Of a stretch of DNA of 37,732 bases, positions 9,099 through 16,534 are shown in pieces. The notes beneath the pieces were generated by a model. That model saw only the letters and a program-made list of their open reading frames with translations, did not search any database and was not told the DNA's origin. Numbering within the stretch: the stretch's first letter is position 1; each line of letters opens with the position of its first letter. Position numbers and translations under genes: made by a program. The stretch lies in NCBI GenBank assembly GCA_017481495.1, contig JAFUPC010000118.1:1-37732 (forward strand), read 5' to 3'. The stretch comes from Clostridia bacterium. Its GTDB lineage: Bacteria; Bacillota; Clostridia; Oscillospirales; CAG-272.

Positions 9099-10148
9099 AT
9101 GAAGAAAAATGTAGCAATTGTCGGATACGGCGGTCAGGGCGGCTGGCACGCAGATCACGCGCTCAAGAGCGACGTTGTCACCCTGCGCGGTATCTATGAC
9201 ATCAAAGAAGAACGCATTGACCTCGCAAAGTCCAAGGGCATCCATACCTACGGCTCCTTTGAGGAAGTGCTTGCCGACGACGGTATCGACATTCTCGTCT
9301 GCGCAACGCCGAATGATGTTCACAAGGACATCGTCATTCGTGCGCTGAAATCTGGTAAGAATGTCGTCTGCGAAAAGCCGGTCGCGCTGTCCGTTGAGGA
9401 TTTCGACGATATGTGCGCGGCGGCAAAGGAATCCGGCAAGCTGTTTACGGTTCACCAGAACCGCAGATGGGACGTGGACTTCCTTGCCATCAAGTCCATT
9501 ATCGCAAGCGGCGAAATCGGCGACACCATCAACATCGAGTCCCGCGTTCACGGCTCCCGCGGCATTCCCTCCGACTGGAGATGCCACAAGCCCTACGGCG
9601 GCGGTATGATCCTTGACTGGGGCGTTCATCTGATCGACCAGATGCTCCAGCTCATTCCGAACGAGAAGATCGTCCGCATCTATAACGAAAACACGAACAT
9701 CACCACCGACGAAGTCGATGACGGCTTCCACCTGATGATGACCTTTGAATCCGGCAAGCGCGCAACGGTTGAAGTCGGCACCTACAACTTCATCTATATG
9801 CCGCGTTTCTATATGCAGTGCAAGAGCGGCTCCGCCCTCATCGAGGACTGGCAGAAGAACTGCAAGGTAGCAAAATTGAAAGCATGGAACGAAAAGGAAG
9901 TCGTTCCGGTGCAGACCGCTGCCGGCATCACAAAGACGATGGCGCCGCGTGACGAGATCACGCTTGACAGCTACGAGATCGACCGTCCGAAGTCAGATGT
10001 TCACGATTTCTACCGCAATCTCGTCAAGGCAGTCGACGGCATCGAGCCCCAGCTCATCAAGCTCGAAGAAGTCCGCCGTGTCCTGCTCGTCATGGAAGGC
10101 TGCTTCAAGTCCGCAGAGCTCGGACAGGCGATCGAAGTCAATATCTGA
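9099..10148 (+). CDS. Gfo/Idh/MocA family oxidoreductase, second paralogue
   Basis: This 349-residue protein is clearly in the same family as the first cassette enzyme but diverged: Rossmann motif VGYGGQGG (8-15), CEKPVA (91-96) with the catalytic-type Lys93, and GGGMILDWGVHLIDQ (167-181) with Asp173 and His177. Its N-terminus MKKNVAIVGYGG follows AAGGAG by 9 bases; a small CCTTA/TAAGG hairpin (9074-9087) overlaps that site. It is the last gene of the cassette and is followed by a hairpin terminator. Two different Gfo/Idh enzymes flanking one isomerase suggest oxidation at one step and reduction at another, or two substrates. Confidence 0.93.
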   Translation: MKKNVAIVGYGGQGGWHADHALKSDVVTLRGIYDIKEERIDLAKSKGIHTYGSFEEVLADDGIDILVCATPNDVHKDIVIRALKSGKNVVCEKPVALSVEDFDDMCAAAKESGKLFTVHQNRRWDVDFLAIKSIIASGEIGDTINIESRVHGSRGIPSDWRCHKPYGGGMILDWGVHLIDQMLQLIPNEKIVRIYNENTNITTDEVDDGFHLMMTFESGKRATVEVGTYNFIYMPRFYMQCKSGSALIEDWQKNCKVAKLKAWNEKEVVPVQTAAGITKTMAPRDEITLDSYEIDRPKSDVHDFYRNLVKAVDGIEPQLIKLEEVRRVLLVMEGCFKSAELGQAIEVNI

Positions 10149-10170
10149 TCTCCGATATTTTTAGTGCAAA

Positions 10171-10204
10171 AAGAACCCTCGATACCGGGGGTTCTTTGGT
10201 TTTG
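10171..10204 (+). terminator. terminator of the Gfo/Idh cassette
   Basis: AAGAACCC (10171-10178) pairs with GGGTTCTT (10189-10196), followed by an imperfect T-rich stretch. It lies 23 bases after the stop of the last cassette gene. Confidence 0.75.
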
Positions 10205-10259
10205 GTGGAGAATGGGAGATGCAGTGATTGGGGATGAAAGTATGCTTCTTTTATCACTG

Positions 10260-10391
10260 TAGGGGCGACCATTAGGCGTCCGTATTCTGACAGTACGCTG
10301 CACATATTGTTTGATGATGTAAAATGATGGTATCTTTTCTTAAGATTACGACATCAAGTCTTTTTGCTACGGACGCCCAATGGGCGCCCCA
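10260..10391. repeat. MITE-like element with 23-bp terminal inverted repeats
   Basis: The left arm GGGGCGACCATTAGGCGTCC (10262-10281, continuing GTA) is the inverse of the right arm TACGGACGCCCAATGGGCGC (10368-10387, continuing CCC), 21 of 23 bases matching. The 84-base centre has no gene. A single arm of the same sequence recurs at 20625-20653, so this is a dispersed repeat rather than a local hairpin. It fills much of the 390-base gene-free stretch 10149-10538, which otherwise holds the cassette terminator and the EamA promoter. Similar GGGCG(N)CCATT repeats are familiar from gut Clostridia, but the family name is not known to me. Confidence 0.7.
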
Positions 10392-10468
10392 ACATACATG
10401 ACAGAATAAAGAGAATAAGACTGAATAAGGTTCATAAGGCGAATCGCTGCTTTCTTCCGCAAAACCGG

Positions 10469-10497
10469 TTGACATCCGCTCCGTTTTGTGGTAAAAT
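10469..10497 (+). promoter_or_regulatory. promoter of the EamA transporter gene
   Basis: TTGACA (10469-10474), a 17-base spacer and TAAAAT (10492-10497) lie about 40 bases before the ATG. Near-consensus for the vegetative sigma factor. Confidence 0.8.
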
Positions 10498-10538
10498 AAT
10501 ATAGAATATTATTGTTTTACCACGGGAGACTCTGACCT

Positions 10539-11429
10539 ATGAAGACCAAATGGAAATCCAATCTCCTCCTGCTCATGACCGCGATGATCTGGGGATTTGC
10601 GTTTGTTGCACAGCGGCTCGGTGCGGAACACGTCGGTGCGCTGACATTCAACGGCATCCGCTTTGCGCTCGGCGCACTGTCGATGATTCCGGTGCTCCTC
10701 CTTTTCGGCGGAAAACGCCCGCAGGGAGAAGAAAGGAAGCAGACCGTTTATGCCGCGCTTGCCGGCGGATGTGCACTATTTCTCGCCTCCGCGCTCCAAC
10801 AGTGGGGCGTTCAGATTACCGGAAGTGCGGGGAAAGCCGGGTTCATCACAGGGCTTTACACGGTACTCGTTCCGGTCATCGGCGTGCTGTTTCTGCACCG
10901 GAAAACGGGTCTGTTTATCTGGATCGGTGCTGTGACCGCGGTCGTCGGTCTCTATCTGCTCAGCATGACAGGTTACGAAAAGCCGGGTATCGGCGACCTT
11001 GTTCTGATTGCGGGTGCGATCGTCTGGGCGATGCACATTCTCATCATCGACCACTTCAACCAAAAAGGCATTCACTCATTCGGCTTCGCGTTCGGTCAGT
11101 ATGCCGTCTGCGCCGTTCTGAATCTCATCGGTGCGCTTTTCTTTGAAGACATTTCCCTCACCGGTATTCAGGCCGCCGGTATCCCGATCCTCTACGGCGG
11201 CATCATGAGCGTCGGCGTCGCCTACACCCTGCAGATCCTCGGTCAGAAAAACGCCGACCCCACCGCCGCCTCCATTATCCTCTCCATGGAAAGTATGTTC
11301 TCCGCCCTCGGCGGCGCCGTCCTCTTAAACGAAAAAATGACCCCCGGCGGCTACCTCGGCTGCCTCCTCATCTTCGCCGGCATCATCTTTGCACAGTTAC
11401 CAGAGAGACGGCGGGGAAAAACTTTTTGA
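10539..11429 (+). CDS. DMT superfamily (EamA) transporter
   Basis: This 296-residue protein has about ten hydrophobic segments in two similar halves, the EamA duplication. The first half opens with NLLLLMTAMIWGFAFVAQRL and includes RFALGALSMIP; the second repeats the pattern with GDLVLIAGAIVWAMHILII and ends with a helix before PERRRGKTF. Conserved features include the WG in the first helix and the LLNEKMTPGGYLGCLLIFAG signature of the tenth segment. EamA proteins export or import small metabolites such as amino acids or nucleotides. It has its own promoter and terminator, so it is monocistronic. The substrate is unknown. Confidence 0.9.
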   Translation: MKTKWKSNLLLLMTAMIWGFAFVAQRLGAEHVGALTFNGIRFALGALSMIPVLLLFGGKRPQGEERKQTVYAALAGGCALFLASALQQWGVQITGSAGKAGFITGLYTVLVPVIGVLFLHRKTGLFIWIGAVTAVVGLYLLSMTGYEKPGIGDLVLIAGAIVWAMHILIIDHFNQKGIHSFGFAFGQYAVCAVLNLIGALFFEDISLTGIQAAGIPILYGGIMSVGVAYTLQILGQKNADPTAASIILSMESMFSALGGAVLLNEKMTPGGYLGCLLIFAGIIFAQLPERRRGKTF

Positions 11430-11446
11430 AAAAGTTCCTCTCCGGA

Positions 11447-11484
11447 CCCCACCTCAAAAACGTTTGACGGGTGGGGTTTTATTT
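11447..11484 (+). terminator. intrinsic terminator after the EamA gene
   Basis: CCCCACC (11447-11453) pairs with GGTGGGG (11470-11476) and is followed by TTTTATTT. A preceding AACTTTTTGAAAAAGTT inverted repeat (11420-11436) overlaps the end of the gene. Confidence 0.85.
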
Positions 11485-11567
11485 ATGAATTTTTACAGGT
11501 TAACAGTCTTACATAAAGTCGTTCTGAAATAATACTTCCCCCCAAAAAAGTTTTTTGCTGGGGGTAC

Positions 11568-11610
11568 GAGTTGCGAAGCAACTCTGGGGAAGCTTTTTCA
11601 AAAAAGCTTC
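11568..11610 (-). terminator. paired hairpins, likely terminator of the deacetylase operon
   Basis: Downstream of the minus-strand deacetylase, GAAGCTTTTT (11589-11598) and AAAAAGCTTC (11601-11610) form a perfect 10-bp palindrome, and GAGTTGC-GAA-GCAACTC (11568-11584) forms a perfect 7-bp hairpin. A third C/G-run hairpin with A6/T6 lies at about 11538-11564. The A/T runs make it plausible as a terminator from either side, but it also looks like a dispersed intergenic repeat. Confidence 0.55.
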
Positions 11611-11615
11611 TTCTG

Positions 11616-12416
11616 TTACGCTCTCCACATTTCGCCAGGGGCGACGGAGGTGACTTCGCCGTCGCAGGTGAACCAGATGCGCTGGGCAGAGGGATTGAAG
11701 ACCATTTTGTGGTCAGCGGATAGGATGAGGGCGCGCTGGGCTTTCAGGTAGTCGTGGATTTCGATGTTGGTGGCGTACCAGATGCGGTCATCGCCGGAGA
11801 GGATTTTACAGCATTCCTCCATTTGTGCCCAGGAAACCATGCGCTCGAACTCATGGCTGTGACCCCAGATGTAGAGGAGTTTGGGACCACTGTAATAACC
11901 GCTGATGGCGGACAAGAAGTTCTTGGCGTATTCCACGGATTTTGCCTGATGGGTGGTCGGGTGCCATGCGAGGAAATTTTCGGGAAATTTAAAGTCTCCG
12001 GTGTCGCAGGTAGTGCGGGAGTAGACGATGCCGCAGGCGGAGAGGGGAGAGAAGCACGATTCCGTGTATTTTCCGTTTGCGTAGGAGAGACCGCGCACGG
12101 GATAGCCGGCGTATTTTTCAAGGAAAATACGGTCAGCCATGATTTCGTGCAGAATGGCAGTCGGGTCAAGATAGGACATGGAGGCGTGGCGGACACCGTG
12201 GCAGGCGATTTCATGTCCCGCATACAAAGAGGACAGCTCCTCCGGGCGCACGGGGGGATGTTCGCCCTGATACCGGCCGGAATTCAAGTGGAACGTCCCG
12301 CGGATGCCGTATTCGTTGAAAATAGAAACAAGGCGTTCGTCGCGGCGGTCGCCGTCGTCAAAGGACATCGTGACGGCGTGGCGTTTGCCGTCTTTCAGAA
12401 TGTTCAATTCAATCAT
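11616..12416 (-). CDS. polysaccharide deacetylase family protein
   Basis: This 266-residue protein shows the NodB homology fold: TMSFDDGD near residues 16-23 supplies the catalytic and metal Asp pair, GTFHLNSGRY follows, and EIACHGVRH near 69-77 supplies the HxxxH zinc ligands. Later motifs include GLSYANGKY and LLYIWGHSHEF. Family enzymes remove N- or O-acetyl groups from chitin, peptidoglycan or other glycans. There is no signal peptide, so it would be cytoplasmic or act on small substrates. It lies 16 bases after the uridine-kinase-like gene and is the third gene of a minus-strand operon. The C-terminal 60 residues form an extra beta-like domain of unknown role. Confidence 0.88.
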   Translation of the reverse strand: MIELNILKDGKRHAVTMSFDDGDRRDERLVSIFNEYGIRGTFHLNSGRYQGEHPPVRPEELSSLYAGHEIACHGVRHASMSYLDPTAILHEIMADRIFLEKYAGYPVRGLSYANGKYTESCFSPLSACGIVYSRTTCDTGDFKFPENFLAWHPTTHQAKSVEYAKNFLSAISGYYSGPKLLYIWGHSHEFERMVSWAQMEECCKILSGDDRIWYATNIEIHDYLKAQRALILSADHKMVFNPSAQRIWFTCDGEVTSVAPGEMWRA

Positions 12417-12432
12417 ATGGGAATCCTCTTAT

Positions 12433-13551
12433 TTATTCGTTGTCGATGACAAGAATATTCTTGTCTTTGTAAATGGAATATGTGTTGAAATAGGTCTCTT
12501 CCATCGGAATCCAGCGGCTCTCGAACATTTTCCACATCTCCTCCCCGTCGCGGCGGCGGAGGCGTTTTTTCTGTTGTTCGGGAGAGCAGAGAACGGCGGA
12601 ACGGATGTCGTAAGCATCTCCGAAATACGGGTGAAGCGCGTAGGAGCCCTCAATGATGTTGAGTTTGGCAGGAGAAACGGAGACAGGCGCGCGCAGATCT
12701 CCCGTCCCGCAGTCAAACGGGTAAAAGGAAAACGGCTGACCGGTGCGCAGATTGTCAAGAATTTCCGACCGGAACCGTTCGTAGTGAACATTGCCGCCGG
12801 GGGATTTGAGACGGTCGTCTGTGCGCATGGAGAACGGCAGGAAGAAGTCGTCCATGTGGAAGACGTTGCACCCGTACAGAACAGAGATCGCTTCGGCAAG
12901 AGAAGATTTTCCGGAGCCGGCGCGGCCGTCGATGGCAACGAGAACCGGTTCATTGTCGTTTTCGTGCGCGGAGAGGGCGGATTCGATTTTGAGAAGCAGA
13001 GGAAGCAGTCGCTGATAGGTCTGCTCCATCACGCGGTAGGCGGGGTGATAACGGTCGTTGTACTGCGCGGAATGGTGCATGGCACGCGGGGCGCGGTCGT
13101 AGGCTTTTTTCACTTTGGCAAGGTCTTCCTTTGAGAACGGCAGGAGGTTCTGCGCGGCCAGAAGCTTCAGTCCCTCCACGGCAACGGAAAACCGCACGGT
13201 GTTGTCCTCGCGCCGCTGAATGCGCTCCGCCGAGGCGATGAACATCCGGAGAATGAGGTCGTCGCTCAACCTTTCGGCATCCGGTACGTTCAGATTCAGG
13301 CGCACGAGGTCAAAGCCGACTTCCTCAAACAGCGGAACGTCGGGGGATGCGAGAATCATTGTTTTGCGTTCCTTGTGCAGACGGAGCATCGCCGCTGTCT
13401 GGTCGGTGATCAGATGTCCGCCGCCGAACGCGCCCTGATAGCAGAGCTTCCACGCATCCTGCGCGGTCATATGGGGGTAGCGCATGGTGTGCTCCATCAG
13501 AATGCGGATGAGTTTGACTTTGTAGTACGGAAGATCGTTTGAATTCAGCAT
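12433..13551 (-). CDS. two-domain protein: unknown N-terminal domain fused to uridine kinase-like P-loop domain
   Basis: The C-terminal half (about 200-372) has a P-loop GRAGSGKSS near residues 205-213, then NVFHMDDFFLP and a later IIEGSYALHPYF, the layout of the uridine kinase/phosphoribulokinase NTPase family. The N-terminal 190 residues contain YQGAFGGGHLI near 38-48 and many Arg/Lys and helical segments; I do not recognise that domain. The 372-residue length exceeds a plain uridine kinase (about 210). Its ATG overlaps the end of the M20 peptidase gene by 7 bases, so translation is probably coupled. The nucleoside assignment is by fold only; another small phosphate acceptor is possible. 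Confidence 0.75.
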   Translation of the reverse strand: MLNSNDLPYYKVKLIRILMEHTMRYPHMTAQDAWKLCYQGAFGGGHLITDQTAAMLRLHKERKTMILASPDVPLFEEVGFDLVRLNLNVPDAERLSDDLILRMFIASAERIQRREDNTVRFSVAVEGLKLLAAQNLLPFSKEDLAKVKKAYDRAPRAMHHSAQYNDRYHPAYRVMEQTYQRLLPLLLKIESALSAHENDNEPVLVAIDGRAGSGKSSLAEAISVLYGCNVFHMDDFFLPFSMRTDDRLKSPGGNVHYERFRSEILDNLRTGQPFSFYPFDCGTGDLRAPVSVSPAKLNIIEGSYALHPYFGDAYDIRSAVLCSPEQQKKRLRRRDGEEMWKMFESRWIPMEETYFNTYSIYKDKNILVIDNE

Positions 13552-14642
13552 AACAGCAAAAAGACCTCCTCTGTGCGCGCAAGCAGGGTATCGTTGTAGC
13601 AGAATGCATCCGTGTGCAGGGCAGGGGAATCCTCACCCGCACCGATGCCGAAAAAGACGCCCCGCGTTTCCTTTGTGTACCAGCCAAAGTCCTCCGACCA
13701 GCGCATCGGCTCCGCAAGCGTCCGCACGGGAATACCGTTTTCGGAGAGCTTTTCGCGGAACGAAAGCGCGGTGTCCCGGTCGCATACGGTGTCGGGGAAG
13801 ACATCGACAAAGGATATGTCGAGCGCGATATTGTCGCGGGAACACGCTTCTTCTGCCGTTTTTCGGATGGCGGAGATGAGCGTTTCCAGGTCTTCGCCGT
13901 AGTGGGCGCGCACGGTCAGGTACAGTTCTCCCTCCCCGGCAGAAACGCCGAACGCTTTTGCACCGACATTCAGCCCTACCACGGTCGCAAGCACCATGCC
14001 GCGGTATCCCATCGTGTCTGCATCCAGAAAGCCGTCCAGCGCCCCCACAACGCGGGAAACAGCAAACGCCGGGTTGTGTCCGGTCTCCGGATACGCCGCA
14101 TGACACTGCGTTCCCGCAAAGCGCAGGATCATCCCGCGCGAGGCACACGCAAACACGTCCTCCCGGAATAAGATCTCTCCCGCCGGATATCCCGGAATGG
14201 AGTGACAGCCGTAGATTTCGTCAATATGTTCTTCCTTTATGACCGCGCGGCAGAGAAGTGCGCCCTCCCCGGTCTCCTCCCCCGGCTGGAAGAGAAAGAC
14301 CAGATTCTTCTTGCAGGGAATGTCTTCGGTCAGGTATGCAAGACCTGCGACAACCGCGGCATGGCCGTCGTGCCCGCATCCGTGAAAGGGTTCGCCTGTC
14401 GATGCCATCGGTATGGCATCCATGTCCGCACGGAATGCTACGGTCGGCGCATCCGGGGAGAAACGGCGCACCGCGTAGAACCACACGCCGCGGTCGACAA
14501 TTTCACAGGTGGTGTTTTCACGCAGAAAGGCTTTGAGCAGTGCCGCGGTTTTCTTCTCGTGCATGGAAAGCTCGGGGGTGTTGTGCAGAGCCTTTTGCAG
14601 AGCACGGATTTTTTCGAGTTTGATTTCGGTTATCGTTGTCAT
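13545..14642 (-). CDS. M20 family metallopeptidase/amidohydrolase
   Basis: The start at 14642 gives MTTITEIKLEKIRALQKALH and a 365-residue protein, the size of M20D amidohydrolases (YxeP/HipO-like). A longer in-frame extension only reads antisense to the yerB gene and is rejected. Motifs are DMDAIPM (73-79), GCGHDGH (88-94) with metal-binding His91 and His94, and EETGEG (122-127) for the catalytic Glu pair; the lid/dimerisation domain follows. Such enzymes hydrolyse N-acyl amino acids or small peptides with one or two metal ions. Its ribosome binding site is weak (CAGGCG about 9 bases away). It is the first gene of a three-gene minus-strand operon. Confidence 0.9.
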   Translation of the reverse strand: MTTITEIKLEKIRALQKALHNTPELSMHEKKTAALLKAFLRENTTCEIVDRGVWFYAVRRFSPDAPTVAFRADMDAIPMASTGEPFHGCGHDGHAAVVAGLAYLTEDIPCKKNLVFLFQPGEETGEGALLCRAVIKEEHIDEIYGCHSIPGYPAGEILFREDVFACASRGMILRFAGTQCHAAYPETGHNPAFAVSRVVGALDGFLDADTMGYRGMVLATVVGLNVGAKAFGVSAGEGELYLTVRAHYGEDLETLISAIRKTAEEACSRDNIALDISFVDVFPDTVCDRDTALSFREKLSENGIPVRTLAEPMRWSEDFGWYTKETRGVFFGIGAGEDSPALHTDAFCYNDTLLARTEEVFLLLC

Positions 14643-14686
14643 GGGATGATCGCCTGATTTCTTTGAAAATATGGTATATTGGATTT

Positions 14687-14763
14687 GTTCGATAACCTTC
14701 ATTCTGACCGAGAAAATACGCGAAATATCTTTGATTTCAATGGATGGTGACAGGTTATCGGAC
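14687..14763 (-). repeat. approximately 80-nt structured repeat, copy A
   Basis: Ends are GTTCGATAACC (14687-14697) and GGTTATCGGAC (14753-14763), an 11-base inverted repeat with one mismatch. Read on the minus strand it aligns over its whole length with copy B at 16194-16272, keeping internal TCACCATC and GTCAGAA boxes while the centre varies. It begins just after the M20 operon start point, so it would form the 5' end of that leader RNA. Confidence 0.75.
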
Positions 14764-14777
14764 ATATCTGTATATCT

Positions 14778-14806
14778 ATGATAACACAAACTTCGCCCGG
14801 ATGCAA
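14778..14806 (-). promoter_or_regulatory. promoter of the M20-kinase-deacetylase operon
   Basis: On the minus strand TTGCAT (14801-14806), a 17-base spacer and TATCAT (14778-14783). Transcription would begin near 14771, directly in front of repeat copy A, leaving a leader of about 130 bases before the M20 start. Confidence 0.65.
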
Positions 14807-14856
14807 GGGTTTTTTCAAAAAATATTGAAATTTCCGTAAACCTTTCCGAACACGGT

Positions 14857-14885
14857 TTGACATTTCGTGTGATATGATGTATAAT
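14857..14885 (+). promoter_or_regulatory. consensus promoter of yerB
   Basis: TTGACA (14857-14862), exactly 17 bases, then TATAAT (14880-14885), a full consensus vegetative promoter 44 bases before the start codon. Confidence 0.9.
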
Positions 14886-14928
14886 ATATAGGTAATTGTT
14901 CAGAACCCCCCGAAAGGAATGGATAGAA

Positions 14929-16185
14929 ATGAAAGCATTCAGAACGAAAGGAACGGTGCTTCTGCTGATAACAGTCCTCCTGCTCGGCATTCTGTGCGGA
15001 TGCGGCACGGATGGCAACGCGCAGGAAACCACTGCCGCCGTGACCGAAACGGAAACCGAGACCGAAACGGAAACCACCGTCCCCGAAACCACGCAGGCCC
15101 TCACCGAAACTGAAACTGAAACCCTTACGGAGACGGAAGCTGTCACCGAAAACGAAACGGAGGCGGTCACGGAAGCGGTGCCCGCGTATGCCGCTGTTGT
15201 CTCCGATAACGGCAAGGACAGTCTGGCATCTGTCATCGAACCCGCCGCCGCAGGAACATATTCCGATCCCCTGACCGGTCTTTCCTGCACAAAAGAAGAA
15301 GCGGCGCGCCGCCCGGTTGCCATTATGCTCAACAATATCGCACAGGCACTTCCCCAACAACAGATCGCGGCGGCAGACATATTGTATGAATGTCAGGTCG
15401 AGGGCGGTCTGACACGGCTCATGGGCGTGTTCAATGACTGGTCAAATCTGACCGCCATCGGCTCGGTGCGCTCGTCCAGAGAATATTACATCGATTTTGC
15501 CGCCAATCACGATGCCATCTACGTCCACGCGGGTGGAAGCGAATCGGCATATGTCAATCTGAAAAGCAGAAAGATCAACAATTTGGATGCGGTCAACGAC
15601 GGCGTTGCGGGACAGTATTTCTACCGCGACCCCGTGAGACGGCAGACAATGAGTTATGAACATACGCTGGTTATCGACGGAGATGACCTGGACAAAGCCA
15701 TCGCCGTCAAAAAGTACAGAACGTCCTATTCCTCCTCCTTTGACAATCCCCTGAACTTCGTCGGTGAGAATCAGGTCATCTCTCTTTCCGGCGGCACCAA
15801 GGCGACCGCCATGACCGTCAAATTCGGCGCACATACGACGACATTTGCCTACGACAGCAAGACGAACACCTATCTGCGTTCCCAGAACGGCAACAAACAC
15901 ATTGACGGCACGACCGGGGAACAGCTTGCGTTTGAAAACGTCATCGTTCTCATCTGCCCGTACACCTTTACAAACGACGACTACAACCACATCGAGGTCG
16001 ATGACGTCGGATCTGGCACGGGCTACTACTTCACGGGCGGAAAATACGTCGCCATCAACTGGTCGAAGGCATCGGGCGACAGTCAGGTGAAGCTTGTGTA
16101 TCCCTCCGGGCGGGAAGTGTATTTAACCCCCGGCAGGACGAATATTGAGATCGTAAGTTATTCCGGGAATGTGACGGTGTCGTAA
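14929..16185 (+). CDS. yerB: DUF3048 (YerB family) lipoprotein
   Basis: The ATG at 14929 follows AAAGGAA and gives a lipoprotein signal MKAFRTKGTVLLLITVLLLG with lipobox LCGC (Cys25). Residues about 32-85 are a Thr/Glu repeat linker (TETETETET), a surface spacer. The rest is the DUF3048 domain: DPLTGL, RPVAIMLNN, ADILYECQVEGGLTRLM, IGSVRSSREYYID and IYVHAGGSESAY. YerB in Bacillus is a lipoprotein of unclear function; in these bacteria the family is envelope-associated. It is 418 residues and monocistronic from a consensus promoter. It is framed by inverted copies A and B of the 80-nt repeat, which is unusual. Confidence 0.88.
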   Translation: MKAFRTKGTVLLLITVLLLGILCGCGTDGNAQETTAAVTETETETETETTVPETTQALTETETETLTETEAVTENETEAVTEAVPAYAAVVSDNGKDSLASVIEPAAAGTYSDPLTGLSCTKEEAARRPVAIMLNNIAQALPQQQIAAADILYECQVEGGLTRLMGVFNDWSNLTAIGSVRSSREYYIDFAANHDAIYVHAGGSESAYVNLKSRKINNLDAVNDGVAGQYFYRDPVRRQTMSYEHTLVIDGDDLDKAIAVKKYRTSYSSSFDNPLNFVGENQVISLSGGTKATAMTVKFGAHTTTFAYDSKTNTYLRSQNGNKHIDGTTGEQLAFENVIVLICPYTFTNDDYNHIEVDDVGSGTGYYFTGGKYVAINWSKASGDSQVKLVYPSGREVYLTPGRTNIEIVSYSGNVTVS

Positions 16186-16193
16186 ATAGATAT

Positions 16194-16272
16194 GTTCGAT
16201 AACCCATCACCATCTATTTGAAACAGTGCATACTTGATAGGTATTATCCCAGTCAGAACGGGGTTATCGAAC
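16194..16272 (+). repeat. approximately 80-nt structured repeat, copy B
   Basis: GTTCGATAACC (16194-16204) and GGTTATCGAAC (16262-16272) are a perfect 11-base inverted repeat. The element aligns with copy A read on the opposite strand, including flanking TAT before and AATC after. It starts 9 bases after the yerB stop and would be part of the yerB 3' UTR. Confidence 0.75.
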
Positions 16273-16288
16273 CAATCTAATAATAAAC

Positions 16289-16312
16289 GGGTTGCCGGAT
16301 CTTCGGCAACCC
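16289..16312. terminator. bidirectional hairpin between yerB and the RHH-like gene
   Basis: GGGTTGCCG (16289-16297) pairs with CGGCAACCC (16304-16312), a perfect 9-bp stem with a 6-base loop. T-runs on both sides are short, so termination strength is uncertain. It separates convergent genes. Confidence 0.65.
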
Positions 16313-16321
16313 CATTTGCTG

Positions 16322-16519
16322 TTATTCAATGTCGATCTCAAGCGGTCGGTCGATTTCGTCCGAGATGTATTTTCCGTTCTTTTTTCGCTGACGGACACAT
16401 TCGGTCAGAAGATATTCGATCTGCCCGTTGACGGAACGGAAATCGTCCTCCGCCCACGCGGCAAGGTCTGCATAGAGCTTTTCCGACAGCCGGAGCGGGA
16501 TCTGTTTCTTTTCTGCCAT
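16322..16519 (-). CDS. small Arc/ribbon-helix-helix-like protein
   Basis: This 65-residue protein, [20 protein letters not shown] continuing through [17 protein letters not shown], fits the short strand plus two helices of Arc/ribbon-helix-helix proteins: KQIPLRL as the strand and [13 protein letters not shown] and [12 protein letters not shown] as helices. An acidic tail ends in DIE. It begins 15 bases after the SPFH gene stops and is in the same transcript. Small RHH-like proteins downstream of SPFH genes are seen in other Firmicutes, so it may bind DNA or act as a partner or adaptor of the membrane protein. No target is visible. Confidence 0.7.
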   Translation of the reverse strand: MAEKKQIPLRLSEKLYADLAAWAEDDFRSVNGQIEYLLTECVRQRKKNGKYISDEIDRPLEIDIE

Positions 16520-16534
16520 ATGGAAACGCCGTCC

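Noticed and set aside
10284..10367. Possible small gene inside the inverted-repeat element
   Set aside because: No start with ribosome binding site and no coding character in the 84-base centre.
15040..15180. Possible tandem repeat or CRISPR-like array
   Set aside because: The repeats are GAAAC/ACCGAG codon repeats coding a Thr/Glu linker in frame, with no spacers.
14643..15380. N-terminal extension of the M20 peptidase with Ser/Val repeats
   Set aside because: It reads the Thr/Glu repeats of yerB in antisense; the M20 motif order and length fit a start at 14642.
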